A stretch of 64,000 bases of DNA from CATQHP01 sp965214915 (GCA_965214915.1 CBDCCP010000001.1:1984001-2048000); one strand, 5' to 3'; positions 8,845 to 18,274 are shown, numbered from the stretch's first letter. The notes: generated by a model from the letters alone, not told the origin. Numbers and translations: made by a program.

Positions 8845-9159
8845 TCAGCCTTTGCGGTCCAGCGGAGTTGCCGGCGGCGGCGGGCCGCCGTTTACGACAT
8901 CCCGCAACTCTTTGCTGGGCTTGAAGAACGGAATCATTTTCGGCGGCACCAGCACTTTGTCGCCGGATTTCGGGTTGCGCGCGATGCGTCCCCTTCGCCG
9001 GCGGGTACGGAAACTGCCGAAGCCTCTGATCTCGACCTTGTTGCCGCTCTTTAACGAGTCCACGACACTCTTGAAGACGGTGTCGACGATGACGTGGGCA
9101 TCCTTGTGGGTAACTTCTGCTACTTGGGCCACTTCTTCGACTAGATCGGCTTTGGTCAT
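8845..9159 (-). CDS. HU/IHF family DNA-binding protein, IHF-beta-like
   Basis: The 104-aa protein shows the full family pattern: an N-terminal helical dimer interface (MTKADLVEEVAQVAEV), the signature 'VEIRGFGSF' and the basic beta-arm 'RRRRGRIARNPKSGDKV'. The end 'FKPSKELRDVVN' is closer to IhfB than to typical HU. A Pro/Gly tail of about 15 residues follows. It starts 35 nt after the rpsA stop, matching the rpsA-ihfB order known from Proteobacteria. It should bend DNA as a homodimer or with another HU/IHF subunit not present here. Confidence 0.93.
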   Translation of the reverse strand: MTKADLVEEVAQVAEVTHKDAHVIVDTVFKSVVDSLKSGNKVEIRGFGSFRTRRRRGRIARNPKSGDKVLVPPKMIPFFKPSKELRDVVNGGPPPPATPLDRKG

Positions 9160-9194
9160 CGGTGAATGATTCCAAATTCCATTTTATCAGTATT

Positions 9195-11246
9195 TTAGCT
9201 GGTTTCGGCCGCGCCCTCCGCCGGCCCGTTCGACTCGACGGCAAGCGGCACGGCGCTTTCGCAGCGCAGTCCGATCTTGCGGTCCAATTCGTTTACGCGC
9301 AGGATTTCGAAGGGATAGCGTTTGCCGACCTGAAGCGCTTGTCCGCCCTTGCGGGCTTTCCGCGGAATTTGTGAGTTGTGGCACAGTCCTTCGACTCCCG
9401 GCGCCACTTCCACGAACGCCCCGAATTTCGCGATCCGCGTCACCAGGCCCGGAACCTTGTCTCCCGCCGCGTTTTCGCTGAGGAAAGAATCCCAGGCGTC
9501 GGGCTCGAGTTGCTTGAGGCCCAGAGAAAGACGGCGGTTCTTGCGATCCACGTGCAGGATGACCGTCTTGATTTCCTGCCCCTTGCGGACGATCTCTTTC
9601 GGATTCTTGACGTTGTTGTCCCAAGTCAGGTCCGAAACATGCGCCAACCCGTCGATGCCTTCGCGGATCTCAACGAAAGCGCCGTAAGTGGTCACGTTCC
9701 GAACACGGCCTTCCACGATTTTGCCGACCTGGAATTCCTCGCCGAGCGACTGCCAAGGGTCGGGATTGAGTTGTTTCAAGCTCAACGCAATGCGCCGGTC
9801 GTCCAAGCTCACCTTAAGCACAACGCAGGCGACCTCTTCGCCGACTTTCACCGCTTTCGACGGATGCCGCAACCGCCGCGACCAGGTCATCTCGGTGATG
9901 TGGATCAAGCCCTCGACGTCCGGCTCCAATTCGACGAACGCGCCGTAATCGGTGATGCTCGCGACGCGGCCTTTGACCTGGTCGCCTCTCGCGTAGCGCT
10001 GCTCGATGCCTTCCCACGGGTCGGGCTGCATGTGCTTGATGCTGAGCGACACGCGCTCTTTTTCGGCGTCGAAGCGTAGAACGCGGGCAGTCACTTCGCT
10101 CCCCGGCTTCAGAATCTCCGCGGGATCTTTTACTCGCCCGTACGAAATGTCGGTCATGTGGATCAAGCCGTCGATTCCGCCGAGATCGACAAACACTCCG
10201 TAAGACGTGACGTTCTTGACGCGGCCGGTGATCGGCTCGCCCTCCTTGAGCTTGCCGAGCGTTTCCTGCTTCAGCGCCTGAAACTCCGCCGCGAGCATTT
10301 CCCGGCGCGAAACCACGACGTTCGCGCGGCGCCGGTTGACTTTGACGACCAGAACCTTGATTTCCCGGCCAATCAGAGGCTCCAGGTCGTGGACCGGGCG
10401 GGTATCGACCTGTGAGCCGGGCAGAAAAGCCGGGACTCCGATATCTACGCGCAGTCCTCCTTTGACGCGTTCTACGACTTTGGCTTCAAGCGGAGTCCGA
10501 GCCTCGTATGCGGCCTCGATCTTTCGCCAAGCTTCATCCTCGGCGGCGTCGCGATAAGAGAGAACCGCGTACTCGCCGGGATCGCCGAATCGTTCGAAGA
10601 TAACCTCGATTTGCTGGTCCGGTTGCGCGGTGATGTTGCCTTCGGCATCGCGGAAATCGTCCAGAGGAACGAGCCCCTCGATCTTGGCGCCGAATGCGAC
10701 CAGGATGCCGTTCTGCTCGATGCTGACGACGCGCCCGGCTCTGCGCGTTCCCGGACGAATCTCCAGAGTGTCGGATGAGAAGCGCTCGACCGGTTCCTCG
10801 AAGCCGATCGATTCGTCGTCGGTCTCGTCTGCAGCTCCTGCCGATGCGTCCGGCAGGCCCGGCATAGGGGGGCCGGGAATCCCTGAGACGCTTGGCTGTA
10901 TGGGAGCAGCCGCCGGCTCCGATGCGCCCGCGGGGCCGGCGGCTGCTTCCGTGAACGGTTTCTCTTGCAGCGTCGACGCGGCCGGCCGATAGGGAAGCTC
11001 GGGGGCGGGCAGCGGAGGCGGCATCGCTTCCCGCGGCGCCGCGGACGCATAGGGAGCGGGTTCTTCCGTGCGGTTTCCGGCAGCCGGCGCGGCAGAGGCG
11101 GCTTGCGCAGACGCTTCTTGTTCGGGTTGCGGTTCCGCTGCCGGTTCGCTCGTTTCCGCCTGCTGTCCGTGGGCCGCCGATTGCTCCGCCCGGTCGTCCG
11201 TTCGATTCAGCGTACTCTCGCGAGTCCGATCCGCGCCGCCTTGCAT
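9195..11246 (-). CDS. rpsA: Ribosomal protein S1 with long N-terminal extension
   Basis: The 683-aa protein has six S1 (OB-fold) repeats from about residue 160 to 670. The most regular are repeats 3-5, each holding a form of 'GxVxxxTxYGxFVxL' and 'SLSxKxxxPDPW'. S1 binds mRNA leaders and helps load them on the 30S subunit. The first 150 residues are unlike standard S1, being rich in Ala, Pro, Glu and Gln and probably disordered. The start is well supported: GGAGG (11253-11257 on the complement) lies 6 nt before the ATG at 11246. A sigma70-type promoter lies about 230 nt upstream. Confidence 0.95.
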   Translation of the reverse strand: MQGGADRTRESTLNRTDDRAEQSAAHGQQAETSEPAAEPQPEQEASAQAASAAPAAGNRTEEPAPYASAAPREAMPPPLPAPELPYRPAASTLQEKPFTEAAAGPAGASEPAAAPIQPSVSGIPGPPMPGLPDASAGAADETDDESIGFEEPVERFSSDTLEIRPGTRRAGRVVSIEQNGILVAFGAKIEGLVPLDDFRDAEGNITAQPDQQIEVIFERFGDPGEYAVLSYRDAAEDEAWRKIEAAYEARTPLEAKVVERVKGGLRVDIGVPAFLPGSQVDTRPVHDLEPLIGREIKVLVVKVNRRRANVVVSRREMLAAEFQALKQETLGKLKEGEPITGRVKNVTSYGVFVDLGGIDGLIHMTDISYGRVKDPAEILKPGSEVTARVLRFDAEKERVSLSIKHMQPDPWEGIEQRYARGDQVKGRVASITDYGAFVELEPDVEGLIHITEMTWSRRLRHPSKAVKVGEEVACVVLKVSLDDRRIALSLKQLNPDPWQSLGEEFQVGKIVEGRVRNVTTYGAFVEIREGIDGLAHVSDLTWDNNVKNPKEIVRKGQEIKTVILHVDRKNRRLSLGLKQLEPDAWDSFLSENAAGDKVPGLVTRIAKFGAFVEVAPGVEGLCHNSQIPRKARKGGQALQVGKRYPFEILRVNELDRKIGLRCESAVPLAVESNGPAEGAAETS

Positions 11247-11388
11247 TGCAATCCTCCAGGCGGCGCCAAACGACTCGCGAAGAGAACGAAGCGTACGTTA
11301 AGCCGGCTTTCCGATAAACCGGCGACGGCTGCTTCGTCCCGACGCGCCCGCCTGCTGCCGCGTATAATTCACCAAAACTCTGCGAAAC

Positions 11389-11415
11389 CGCGGGATCGAT
11401 ATCCTCGATCCCGTG
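11389..11415 (-). promoter_or_regulatory. Hairpin in the rpsA leader
   Basis: Arms 11389-11399 and 11405-11415 form an 11-bp inverted repeat (core GGGATCGA/TCGATCCC, one G-U pair) with a 5-nt loop. It lies between the predicted rpsA transcription start (about 11474) and the start codon. No T tract follows on either strand, so a terminator is unlikely. A protein-binding or translation-control structure is possible, since S1 autoregulates its mRNA in E. coli. Confidence 0.45.
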
Positions 11416-11480
11416 GAACTACCGCTGTCGGATTTCCGGTTTCGAAGCGCTACTGCTCTGAAAATACAGCGGGTTAGCTT

Positions 11481-11510
11481 AATATACCCAAGAGCGAAAT
11501 TGCTTGTCAA
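11481..11510 (-). promoter_or_regulatory. Sigma70-type promoter for rpsA
   Basis: On the minus strand TTGACA (complement of 11505-11510) and TATATT (complement of 11481-11486) are separated by 18 nt. This is among the closest consensus promoters in the window. Transcription would begin near 11474, giving a leader of about 230 nt before the rpsA ATG. The rest of 11247-11571 holds the leader hairpin and the short upstream region of the CE15 gene. Confidence 0.75.
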
Positions 11511-11571
11511 CGAATTTCCCTGCGTCGTCCGCTGCCGGAGTAACGGGCCGCCGTCCACTACACTGGTAGCG

Positions 11572-12840
11572 ATGCGATTCCCAGCCGTCCTTTTCGCCGC
11601 GGCGGCGCTGCTTGCAGCCGCGGTTTTCGCCCAGCGCCCGGGCTTCAACTACGACGAGTCGAAGGTCTCGCCGTATGAGTTGCCGGATTCGCTCACGTTC
11701 AACGACGGCAAGCCCGTCCGCTCGGCCGCCGACTGGACAAACCGCCGCCGCGCCGAAGTACTGGCTTTATTCGAGGAACACGTTTACGGGCGGGGTCCGG
11801 CGCGGCCCCAGGAGATGCATTTCGAATTGCTGGAGCAAGACGACAACGCTCTGGACGGCAAAGCGCGCCGCAAGCAAGCCGCGGTCTATTTTACCGCCGG
11901 CAAGCAAGGCCCGCGCATGGAGTTGCTGCTCTACCTGCCGTCCGGGATGTCCAAGCCCGCGCCCGTCTTTCTGGCGCCGAACTTCAGCGGCAACCATACG
12001 ATCCGCCACGACCCGGCCATCCGTCTTTCGAAAAGCTGGATGCGCGCCCAAGGCGCCGGCGTAGTCGACCACCGCGCCACCGAAGCCTCCCGAGGAACGA
12101 GCGCCGGTCGCTGGGCCGTCGACAAGATTCTGCAACGCGGCTACGGCTTGGCGACCGTTTACTACGGCGACATCGACCCCGACTTCGATGACGGGTTCGA
12201 AAACGGCGTGCATGCGCTCGACGGGTCAGGGAGTCCCGACTCCTGGGGCAGCCTCGCCGCCTGGGCCTGGGGGCTGAGCCGTGCTCTGGACTACCTCGAA
12301 ACGGACGCGGACATCGACAGTGGGCGCGTCGCTCTCATGGGCCACTCCCGCTTGGGCAAGGCCGCCTTGTGGGCCGGCGCGGCGGACGAGCGGTTTGCAA
12401 TCGTCATCTCGAACGACTCGGGCTGCGGCGGAGCGGCGCTGAGCCGGCGGCGTTTCGGCGAAACGGTCAAGCGCATCAATACATCGTTCCCGCACTGGTT
12501 CAACGACAACTTCACCGGCTACAACGACAACGAAGACGCGCTCCCCGTCGATCAACATATGCTTCTGGCGTTGATTGCTCCCCGGCCGCTCTATGTCGCC
12601 AGCGCCGAGGAAGACCTGTGGGCCGATCCGAACGGCGAGTTCCTGTCCGCGATGCAGGCCGGCGCGATTTACGAGTTGCTCGGAGAAAAGGGCCTGGGCG
12701 TCAGCGAGCGGCCTGCTGTCGAAGAGCCGATCATGAATACCGTCGGGTACCACGTCCGCAAAGGGAAGCACGATGTCACCGAATACGACTGGCTGCGCTA
12801 TCTCGATTTCGCCGATATGCACTGGGGCCGCCAAAATTAG
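11572..12840 (+). CDS. Secreted CE15-like glucuronoyl esterase (alpha/beta hydrolase)
   Basis: The 422-aa product starts at the ATG at 11572 with a clear signal peptide (MRFPAVLFAAAALLAAAVFA). The nucleophile is S259 in 'GHSRLGKAALW', the CE15-type G-x-S-R-x-G-K elbow. Conserved downstream blocks include 'SNDSGCGGAALSRRRFGET', 'FPHWF' (His308) and 'DQHMLLALIAPRPLY' (His329). CE15 enzymes cleave ester bonds between glucuronoxylan and lignin, so the protein probably acts on plant-derived material outside the cell. A TACACT hexamer (11559-11564) sits 7 nt before the ATG, and no Shine-Dalgarno is visible. Other alpha/beta-hydrolase esterases are the alternative. Confidence 0.82.
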   Translation: MRFPAVLFAAAALLAAAVFAQRPGFNYDESKVSPYELPDSLTFNDGKPVRSAADWTNRRRAEVLALFEEHVYGRGPARPQEMHFELLEQDDNALDGKARRKQAAVYFTAGKQGPRMELLLYLPSGMSKPAPVFLAPNFSGNHTIRHDPAIRLSKSWMRAQGAGVVDHRATEASRGTSAGRWAVDKILQRGYGLATVYYGDIDPDFDDGFENGVHALDGSGSPDSWGSLAAWAWGLSRALDYLETDADIDSGRVALMGHSRLGKAALWAGAADERFAIVISNDSGCGGAALSRRRFGETVKRINTSFPHWFNDNFTGYNDNEDALPVDQHMLLALIAPRPLYVASAEEDLWADPNGEFLSAMQAGAIYELLGEKGLGVSERPAVEEPIMNTVGYHVRKGKHDVTEYDWLRYLDFADMHWGRQN

Positions 12841-12854
12841 AGCGGCCGAACCGG

Positions 12855-15425
12855 CTATTGAATCGGCAAAGTCTCCTGCCTGTTCGGCTGCTCGCCGGGA
12901 TCTTCGCCGATTTCCTCGTCGATCGCGTCGGTTTTCGGCGCTACCGCCGCCGCGGCGACCGTATCGTCTTCTTCCAGATTCACCAGTCGGACGCCTAGCG
13001 CGCTGCGGCCCGTGGCGCGGATCTTGTCCGATCCGAGGCGGATGATCTTGCCGTTGCGCGTGATAATCATCAGGTCGTCGTCGTCGGTGACCTTCATGAT
13101 GACCACCGCCGGGCCGTTTTTCTTCGTAATTTTGGTGTTGATGACGCCTTTGACGCCGCGGTTGGTCAGGCGGTAACGTCCCAACTTGGTTCGTTTGCCG
13201 TAGCCTTTCTCGTTGATCGTCAGGATCAGGTCTTCCTCATCGACGCACAGCAAGCCGATTACCTCGTCTTCCGCGGCCAGATTGATGCCGCGCACGCCCC
13301 GCGCCGGGCGTCCCATTGCCCGCGCCTTGTCGTGCTCGAAACGAATCGCTTGGCCGTTGCGCGTGGCCAGGAAGATTTCCTGCCCCCCCTCCAGCAGCCG
13401 GGCCGAAACCAGTTCGTCGCCTTCATCCAGTCCAATCGCAATGATCCCCCGCGCCATCGGCCGCGAGAATACTTCGAGCGAGCACTTTTTGACGATGCCG
13501 TTCTTCGTGGCCATCACAATGAACTTGTCGGCGTCGAAGCTCTTCACAGGGCGGAATGCCTGCACCGTTTCTTCCGGCTTCAGGTCGATGACGTTGACGA
13601 TATTGCGGCCGCGCCCCGTGCTGCCGACGTCGGGGATGTTATAGATCTTGAGCCAGTAAACCCGGCCCAGGTTGGTGAACACCAGGATGTACGAGTGCGT
13701 AGAGCCGACAAACAGGTGCTCGACGAAATCGTTGTCGCGCGTGCCCATGCCGATGCGGCCGCGGCCGCCGCGCGACTGCTTGCGGTAGGTATCCAGCGAA
13801 GTGCGCTTGACATAGCTGTTCTTGGTCACCGTGACGACCATGGGTTCGTCGGCGATCAGATCTTCCATCGAGATATCGCCGACTTCTTCGCCGACCTCGG
13901 TGCGCCGTACGTCGCCGAACTTTTTTTTGACGTTGCGCAACTCGCCGATGACGACGCTGTTGAGCACGTCCTCGGATTCGAGAATCTCCAGGTAGCCGCG
14001 GATCTTCTCTTGAATCTCGGCCAACTCGTTAAGAATCTTCTGCCGCTCCATGCCGGTCAGCCGCTGGAGTTGCAGTTCGATGATTGCCTGGGCTTGGCGC
14101 TCGGTGAAATCGAACGGCAGCATATATGTAGCGGGCGCCTCGCTGCGTATGTATTCCCTGTAGTCGATCTCGATCTCGCCCGTCAGGCAGCGGCGCGCCT
14201 GCTCCGGGTTGGCGGATGCGCGGATCAACGCAATCACGTCGTCGATGCGCTGCAGCGCTTTCTCGAAGCCCAGCAAAATGTGCTCACGGTCGCGGGCCTT
14301 GCGCAGCAGGTGGTTGGTGCGTCGCCGCACGATGTCCTGACGGTGGGCGATAAACAGCTTGAGATAGTCGATCAGACCGAGCTCGCGCGGCCGGCCGTCG
14401 ACGATCGCCAGCATGATGATGCCCGAACCCTGCTGCAAGTCGGTCTGCTTGTAAAGGTTGTTGAGGATGACCTCGGGTTCCTCGCCTCGCTTCAACTCGA
14501 AAACGATGCGCATGCCGCGGCGGTCGCTTTCGTCGCGGATGTCGCTGATGCCCTCGATTTTTTTCTGATTGACGAGATCGGCGGCCTTCTTGATCAGGCG
14601 CGCCTTGTTCACCTGGAACGGGATTTCCGTGACGATGATCGCGTAGCGATCTTTGCCGATCTGTTCGGTATCGGTTTTTGCGCGGACCACGATATGGCCG
14701 CGGCCGGTCTTGTAGGCCGACAACGCCCCGGCGCGGCCGCATAGGATGCCCCCGGTCGGAAAATCCGGCCCTCGCACGATCTCGATAATGCGTTCGAACT
14801 TGGTCCGGGGATGGCGGATAAGCTGGATTGTCGCGTCGATGACCTCGCCCAAGTTGTGTGGCGGGATGTTCGTCGCCATGCCGACCGCAATGCCGTTCGA
14901 GCCGTTGACGAGCAGATGCGGAGCCGCCGCCGGCAGATACTCGGGCTCTTCCGCGGAGTCGTCGTAGTTCGGCCGAAAATCGACCGTGCCCATGTCGATG
15001 TCTTCGAGCAGAGCCTCGCCGTAAGAAGCCAGACGCGCTTCGGTGTAGCGCATCGCCGCCGGCGGATCGCCGTCGATCGAGCCGAAGTTGCCTTGGCCGT
15101 CAACCAGCGGATAGCGCATGGAAAAATCCTGCGCCATGCGCACGAGCGTGTCGTAGATCGACGCATCCCCGTGGGGATGGAACTTGCCCATGACCTGACC
15201 GACGATCCTGGCCGCCTTCCGCGGAGGGCGGTTGGAGCGCAGGCCCTCTTCCCGCATGCCGTACAAAATGCGGCGTTGCACGGGCTTCAGGCCGTCGCGC
15301 ACGTCGGGGAGCGCGCGGCCCACGATAACCGACATCGCATAGTCGAGATACGATTTGCGCATCTCGTTCTCGATGTCGATCGGGATGATGTTGACGTTGT
15401 CGGCGTCGCTGCCGTCGAGGGGCAA
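12855..15425 (-). CDS. gyrA: DNA gyrase subunit A
   Basis: The 856-aa subunit has the breakage-reunion domain with active-site Y127 in 'AAMRYTEARL' and a C-terminal DNA-wrapping pinwheel. The GyrA-box 'QSRGGRG' separates it from ParC. With GyrB it introduces negative supercoils using ATP. The quinolone-determining region reads 'HPHGDASIYDTLVRMAQ'. Ala88 occupies the position of E. coli Ser83 and Asp92 that of Asp87. The tail is acidic. No gyrB neighbour is present. It is convergent with the CE15 gene (14 nt between stops). Confidence 0.97.
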   Translation of the reverse strand: MPLDGSDADNVNIIPIDIENEMRKSYLDYAMSVIVGRALPDVRDGLKPVQRRILYGMREEGLRSNRPPRKAARIVGQVMGKFHPHGDASIYDTLVRMAQDFSMRYPLVDGQGNFGSIDGDPPAAMRYTEARLASYGEALLEDIDMGTVDFRPNYDDSAEEPEYLPAAAPHLLVNGSNGIAVGMATNIPPHNLGEVIDATIQLIRHPRTKFERIIEIVRGPDFPTGGILCGRAGALSAYKTGRGHIVVRAKTDTEQIGKDRYAIIVTEIPFQVNKARLIKKAADLVNQKKIEGISDIRDESDRRGMRIVFELKRGEEPEVILNNLYKQTDLQQGSGIIMLAIVDGRPRELGLIDYLKLFIAHRQDIVRRRTNHLLRKARDREHILLGFEKALQRIDDVIALIRASANPEQARRCLTGEIEIDYREYIRSEAPATYMLPFDFTERQAQAIIELQLQRLTGMERQKILNELAEIQEKIRGYLEILESEDVLNSVVIGELRNVKKKFGDVRRTEVGEEVGDISMEDLIADEPMVVTVTKNSYVKRTSLDTYRKQSRGGRGRIGMGTRDNDFVEHLFVGSTHSYILVFTNLGRVYWLKIYNIPDVGSTGRGRNIVNVIDLKPEETVQAFRPVKSFDADKFIVMATKNGIVKKCSLEVFSRPMARGIIAIGLDEGDELVSARLLEGGQEIFLATRNGQAIRFEHDKARAMGRPARGVRGINLAAEDEVIGLLCVDEEDLILTINEKGYGKRTKLGRYRLTNRGVKGVINTKITKKNGPAVVIMKVTDDDDLMIITRNGKIIRLGSDKIRATGRSALGVRLVNLEEDDTVAAAAVAPKTDAIDEEIGEDPGEQPNRQETLPIQ

Positions 15426-15562
15426 CTGTTCGGGGTTTGTTCGAGAGTTCTTCGGCCACGATTCAGGAAGGGGGAACTATTTATTCTAGCGGATTCGGCC
15501 CCAATCGTGGGGTCGGTTCCGGGGCGGAGACCCCGCGGGAGCGCCGCTCCGCGCCGAATGCG

Positions 15563-16304
15563 TCAAGCTCCCTGCAGCAGCCGAATCGCCATCACGGCCA
15601 GGCTCGCATACAGCACCGGCCGAATCAATTTCTCGCCTTTTCCCAGGCTGAGGTGGGCGCCGATCCATCCGCCGATGCTCATTCCTGTCGCCAATACCGC
15701 TCCCGCCCACCAGTCGACCTTGCCGTTGAGCGCGTAGGCCGCAAGCGAAACGGGCATATAGACCAGCACGATAAAAACCTTGTGCATATTCGTCCGCACT
15801 AGATCCAGCCCCATCACCTTGTGCAGAATCGGCATGAGAATGAAGCCGACCCCCCGCTTGTATGAATCCGCCGTAAGCGCCCGCTCCGAGCATCAGCACA
15901 TGTCCGAGGACGAGATGGCGGGGTTTATCCGCCCCCCCGCCCGTGCTCGCGGAGGGCGCCGCCATCAAGATCATCACGGCGATCATGATGCCGGCCAGGA
16001 TGTAGTTGTAGCCGCTCGCCAGCCGCGCCCCGAAAACCGCCCCCGCCGCCGCTCCGGGCAGCGCGCACAGCGCCAGCGTAAGACTCAACCGCAAGTCCTT
16101 GAGCCCCCCGCGCCGAAAGGCCATGATTGCCGAAACGTTTTGTGCGCAAACGGCGACGCGGTTCGAGCCGTTGGCCGCCGCGCCGTCCATGCCGAGCAGC
16201 ATCAGCGCCGACATGGTCAGCAACGAACCGCCGCCGGCCAGGATGTTCAGAAACCCGGCGGCCGCGGCCGCGGCCGTGACCAGCGCCAGTTGGGCAAAAT
16301 CCAT
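15563..16304 (-). pseudogene. TauE/SafE-family permease, frameshifted
   Basis: The ATG at 16304 begins 12 nt after the gntP-like stop. The first 170 residues show TauE/SafE traits: 'NILAGGGSLLTMSALMLLG', 'NGSNRVAV' and 'GAYGGFIQAG'. The expected continuation 'VGFILMPILHKVMGLDLVRTN' is in another frame. The switch is in a run of six C at 15850-15855; five would give one frame ending at 15563. The family moves organosulfonates, sulfite or small carboxylates across the inner membrane. About eight membrane segments are encoded overall. Whether the break is biological or a base-call error cannot be told from sequence alone. Confidence 0.8.
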
Positions 16305-16316
16305 GCTTGCCGCCAA

Positions 16317-17682
16317 CTACGTCAGCGGCATCAGGACCGCCGCTGCCTGAGTGACGACGTAAACCGACCACGCCCATGATCGCCAGCAGAGGAGTCCAAC
16401 TCTGCAGCGCCTCGATCTCGGTCAAGCCCGACATCTGTTTGTAAACCCAGAAGCCGGAATCGTTCATCCACGAACCGACCAGCGATCCGGAGCCGATCGC
16501 GCAAGCTACATAGACGGGATGGAATCCCGGAGGCGTGTCCATAATCAACGGCGCCATGATCGTCGAGACGGTAATCATCGCAACCGTGCCGGAGCCCCTG
16601 CGCGACCTTGAGCAAAGTGCCCAGCAGAAAGCTCAACAGCAGCACCGGAACGCCGAACTCTTGCGACATCTCGCCGATCGTCTTGCCCACGTCGGCCTTG
16701 ACCAGCATCTTGCCGAACGATCCGCCGCCGGCGGTAATCAGGATGATCAGGCCGCCGCTGGCGAACGCCGTCTCGACCGGTTTCGACAACTCCGCCAGCG
16801 AATAGCCTTTTTGGCTCGCCACCAGGTAGAGAGAGACGGGCCGCCGAAATCAACAGCGCGAAATTGGGATTGCCGATGAAGGCGGTGAACTGCTGCAAGC
16901 CGCCTTCGACGCCTAACGCCCCGACCGCCGTATTCGAGGCGATGAACAGTACGGGCAAGACAATGGGCAGCATCGCCATGAAAAAGCTCGGCAGCTTTTC
17001 CTCTCCCTGTCCGGCTAGGTCTTCGAGCTCGTCGAGCGTCAGCCCGGGCGTCTCCCGCAAGGGGATGTGCAGTTGCTTGTCGCGCAGCACGCCGTACGCC
17101 CAGCCGACGAGCGACATGGGTAGGGCGATAATCGCGCCCACGAGGATCATCGTTCCCAGATCGATATCCAGCGTCGCGGCCATCGCCAGCGGCCCCGGCG
17201 TCGGCGGAACCATCGAATGCGTCACCGCGCCCCCGGCCGAGATGGCCATCAGAAAAAGCAGGTAGTTCTTGCCCATGCGGATGCGCATGGCCCGCGCCAA
17301 GGGCACCAACAGGTAGAACACCGTGTCGAAAAACACCGGCACCGAAAGCACGTATCCGCTCGACAGCAAACGACAGCGAGGAACGCTTTTCGCCGAAAGC
17401 TCTGACGAACACCCGCACGATCTTGTCCGCCGCGCCGCTCTCCATCAGGCATTGGCCGATCAAAGCCGCGAGCGCGATGACAATGGCGATGCCCGCGCAA
17501 ACCCCGCCGAACTCAGTCGCGACCGAGGGCATCACCTCCCCCAGCGGGACCTTCGGGGAAAGTACGCCCACCGTCATGGCAGCCGTGATCAAGGCGATAA
17601 AAGCGTTGATCTTCAGGCGGATGATGAGCGTGAAAACGACCGCAATCGCGATCAGCAACACTACGAGCGGATGAAGTTCCAT
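16317..17682 (-). pseudogene. GntP-family gluconate:H+ symporter with four frameshifts
   Basis: Joined across frames the gene encodes about 454 residues, the normal GntP length. It begins 'MELHPLVVLLIAIAVVFTL' and includes 'IALAALIGQCLMESGAADKI', 'GYVLSVPVFFDTVFYLLVP', 'GGAVTHSMVPPTPGPLAMA' and 'GSLVGSWMNDSGFWVYKQM'. Continuity requires removing one base from each of four short runs: AAA 17368-17370, GGG 16838-16840, CCCC 16595-16598 and AAA 16361-16363. All four are +1 changes. No in-frame nonsense or missing block was seen. The family imports gluconate or related sugar acids with protons. It precedes the TauE-like gene on the same strand. Confidence 0.85.
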
Positions 17683-17739
17683 ACTGGCGGGCAATGTTAG
17701 CAGAATACCCGGCCTGATTGCGACACCGGCCGCAGGGCG

Positions 17740-18231
17740 TCAGTCCAGGACCGCGTTGCGCACCTTCTCCGCTTGTGCTTGACGGAAGTCCTTGAGCTTG
17801 CGCTTGAGCGCCGCGTCGGAGAGCGCCAGGATGGCCACCGCCTTCAGCGCCGCGTTCTTCGCCCCGGCGCGTCCGATGGCGAACGTGGCGACGGGAATCC
17901 CGCCCGGCATCTGTACGGTCGAAAGCAGCGAATCCACGCCGTCGAGAACGCTGGGCATGGGTACCCCGAGAACCGGCAAAACGGTGTGCGCCGCGCAGAC
18001 TCCGGCCAGATGCGCGGCGCCGCCCGCCGCCGCGATGATGACTTTCGTGCCCCGTCCTTCGGCGGCGGAGATGTACGAAGTGGTGAGCTCCGGCGTGCGG
18101 TGGGCCGACATGACTTTGCACTCATGCGGCACGCCGAAGCTCTGGAGAGTTTCGGCGCAGGCTTTCATCGCCGCCCAGTCGGACGTGCTGCCCATCACAA
18201 CGGAAACCAGGGGCGCTGCATTATCGGTCAT
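17740..18231 (-). CDS. purE: N5-carboxyaminoimidazole ribonucleotide mutase
   Basis: The 163-aa product converts N5-CAIR to CAIR in purine synthesis. It starts at the ATG at 18231 with the phosphate-binding 'VVMGSTSDW'. The catalytic 'SAHRTPE' histidine and 'AAAGGAAHLAGVCAAHT' follow. Length and motifs fit the bacterial class I enzyme that needs PurK, but purK is not adjacent. It is divergent from the SMP-30 fragment, with 43 nt between them. Confidence 0.95.
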   Translation of the reverse strand: MTDNAAPLVSVVMGSTSDWAAMKACAETLQSFGVPHECKVMSAHRTPELTTSYISAAEGRGTKVIIAAAGGAAHLAGVCAAHTVLPVLGVPMPSVLDGVDSLLSTVQMPGGIPVATFAIGRAGAKNAALKAVAILALSDAALKRKLKDFRQAQAEKVRNAVLD

Positions 18232-18274
18232 AGGTTTTTTCCAACGTGTTAGTGTCTTCTCGGGGGGAGGCGCA

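Noticed and set aside
11363..11368. Plus-strand TATAAT as a promoter for the CE15 gene
   Set aside because: It is about 200 nt from the start codon and has no -35 partner; the TACACT 7 nt before the ATG fits better.
11389..11415. rpsA leader hairpin as a Rho-independent terminator
   Set aside because: No T tract follows on either strand.
13332..14744. Long open frame antisense to gyrA
   Set aside because: It mirrors the codon pattern of gyrA in a GC-rich genome and its translation has no domain-like features.
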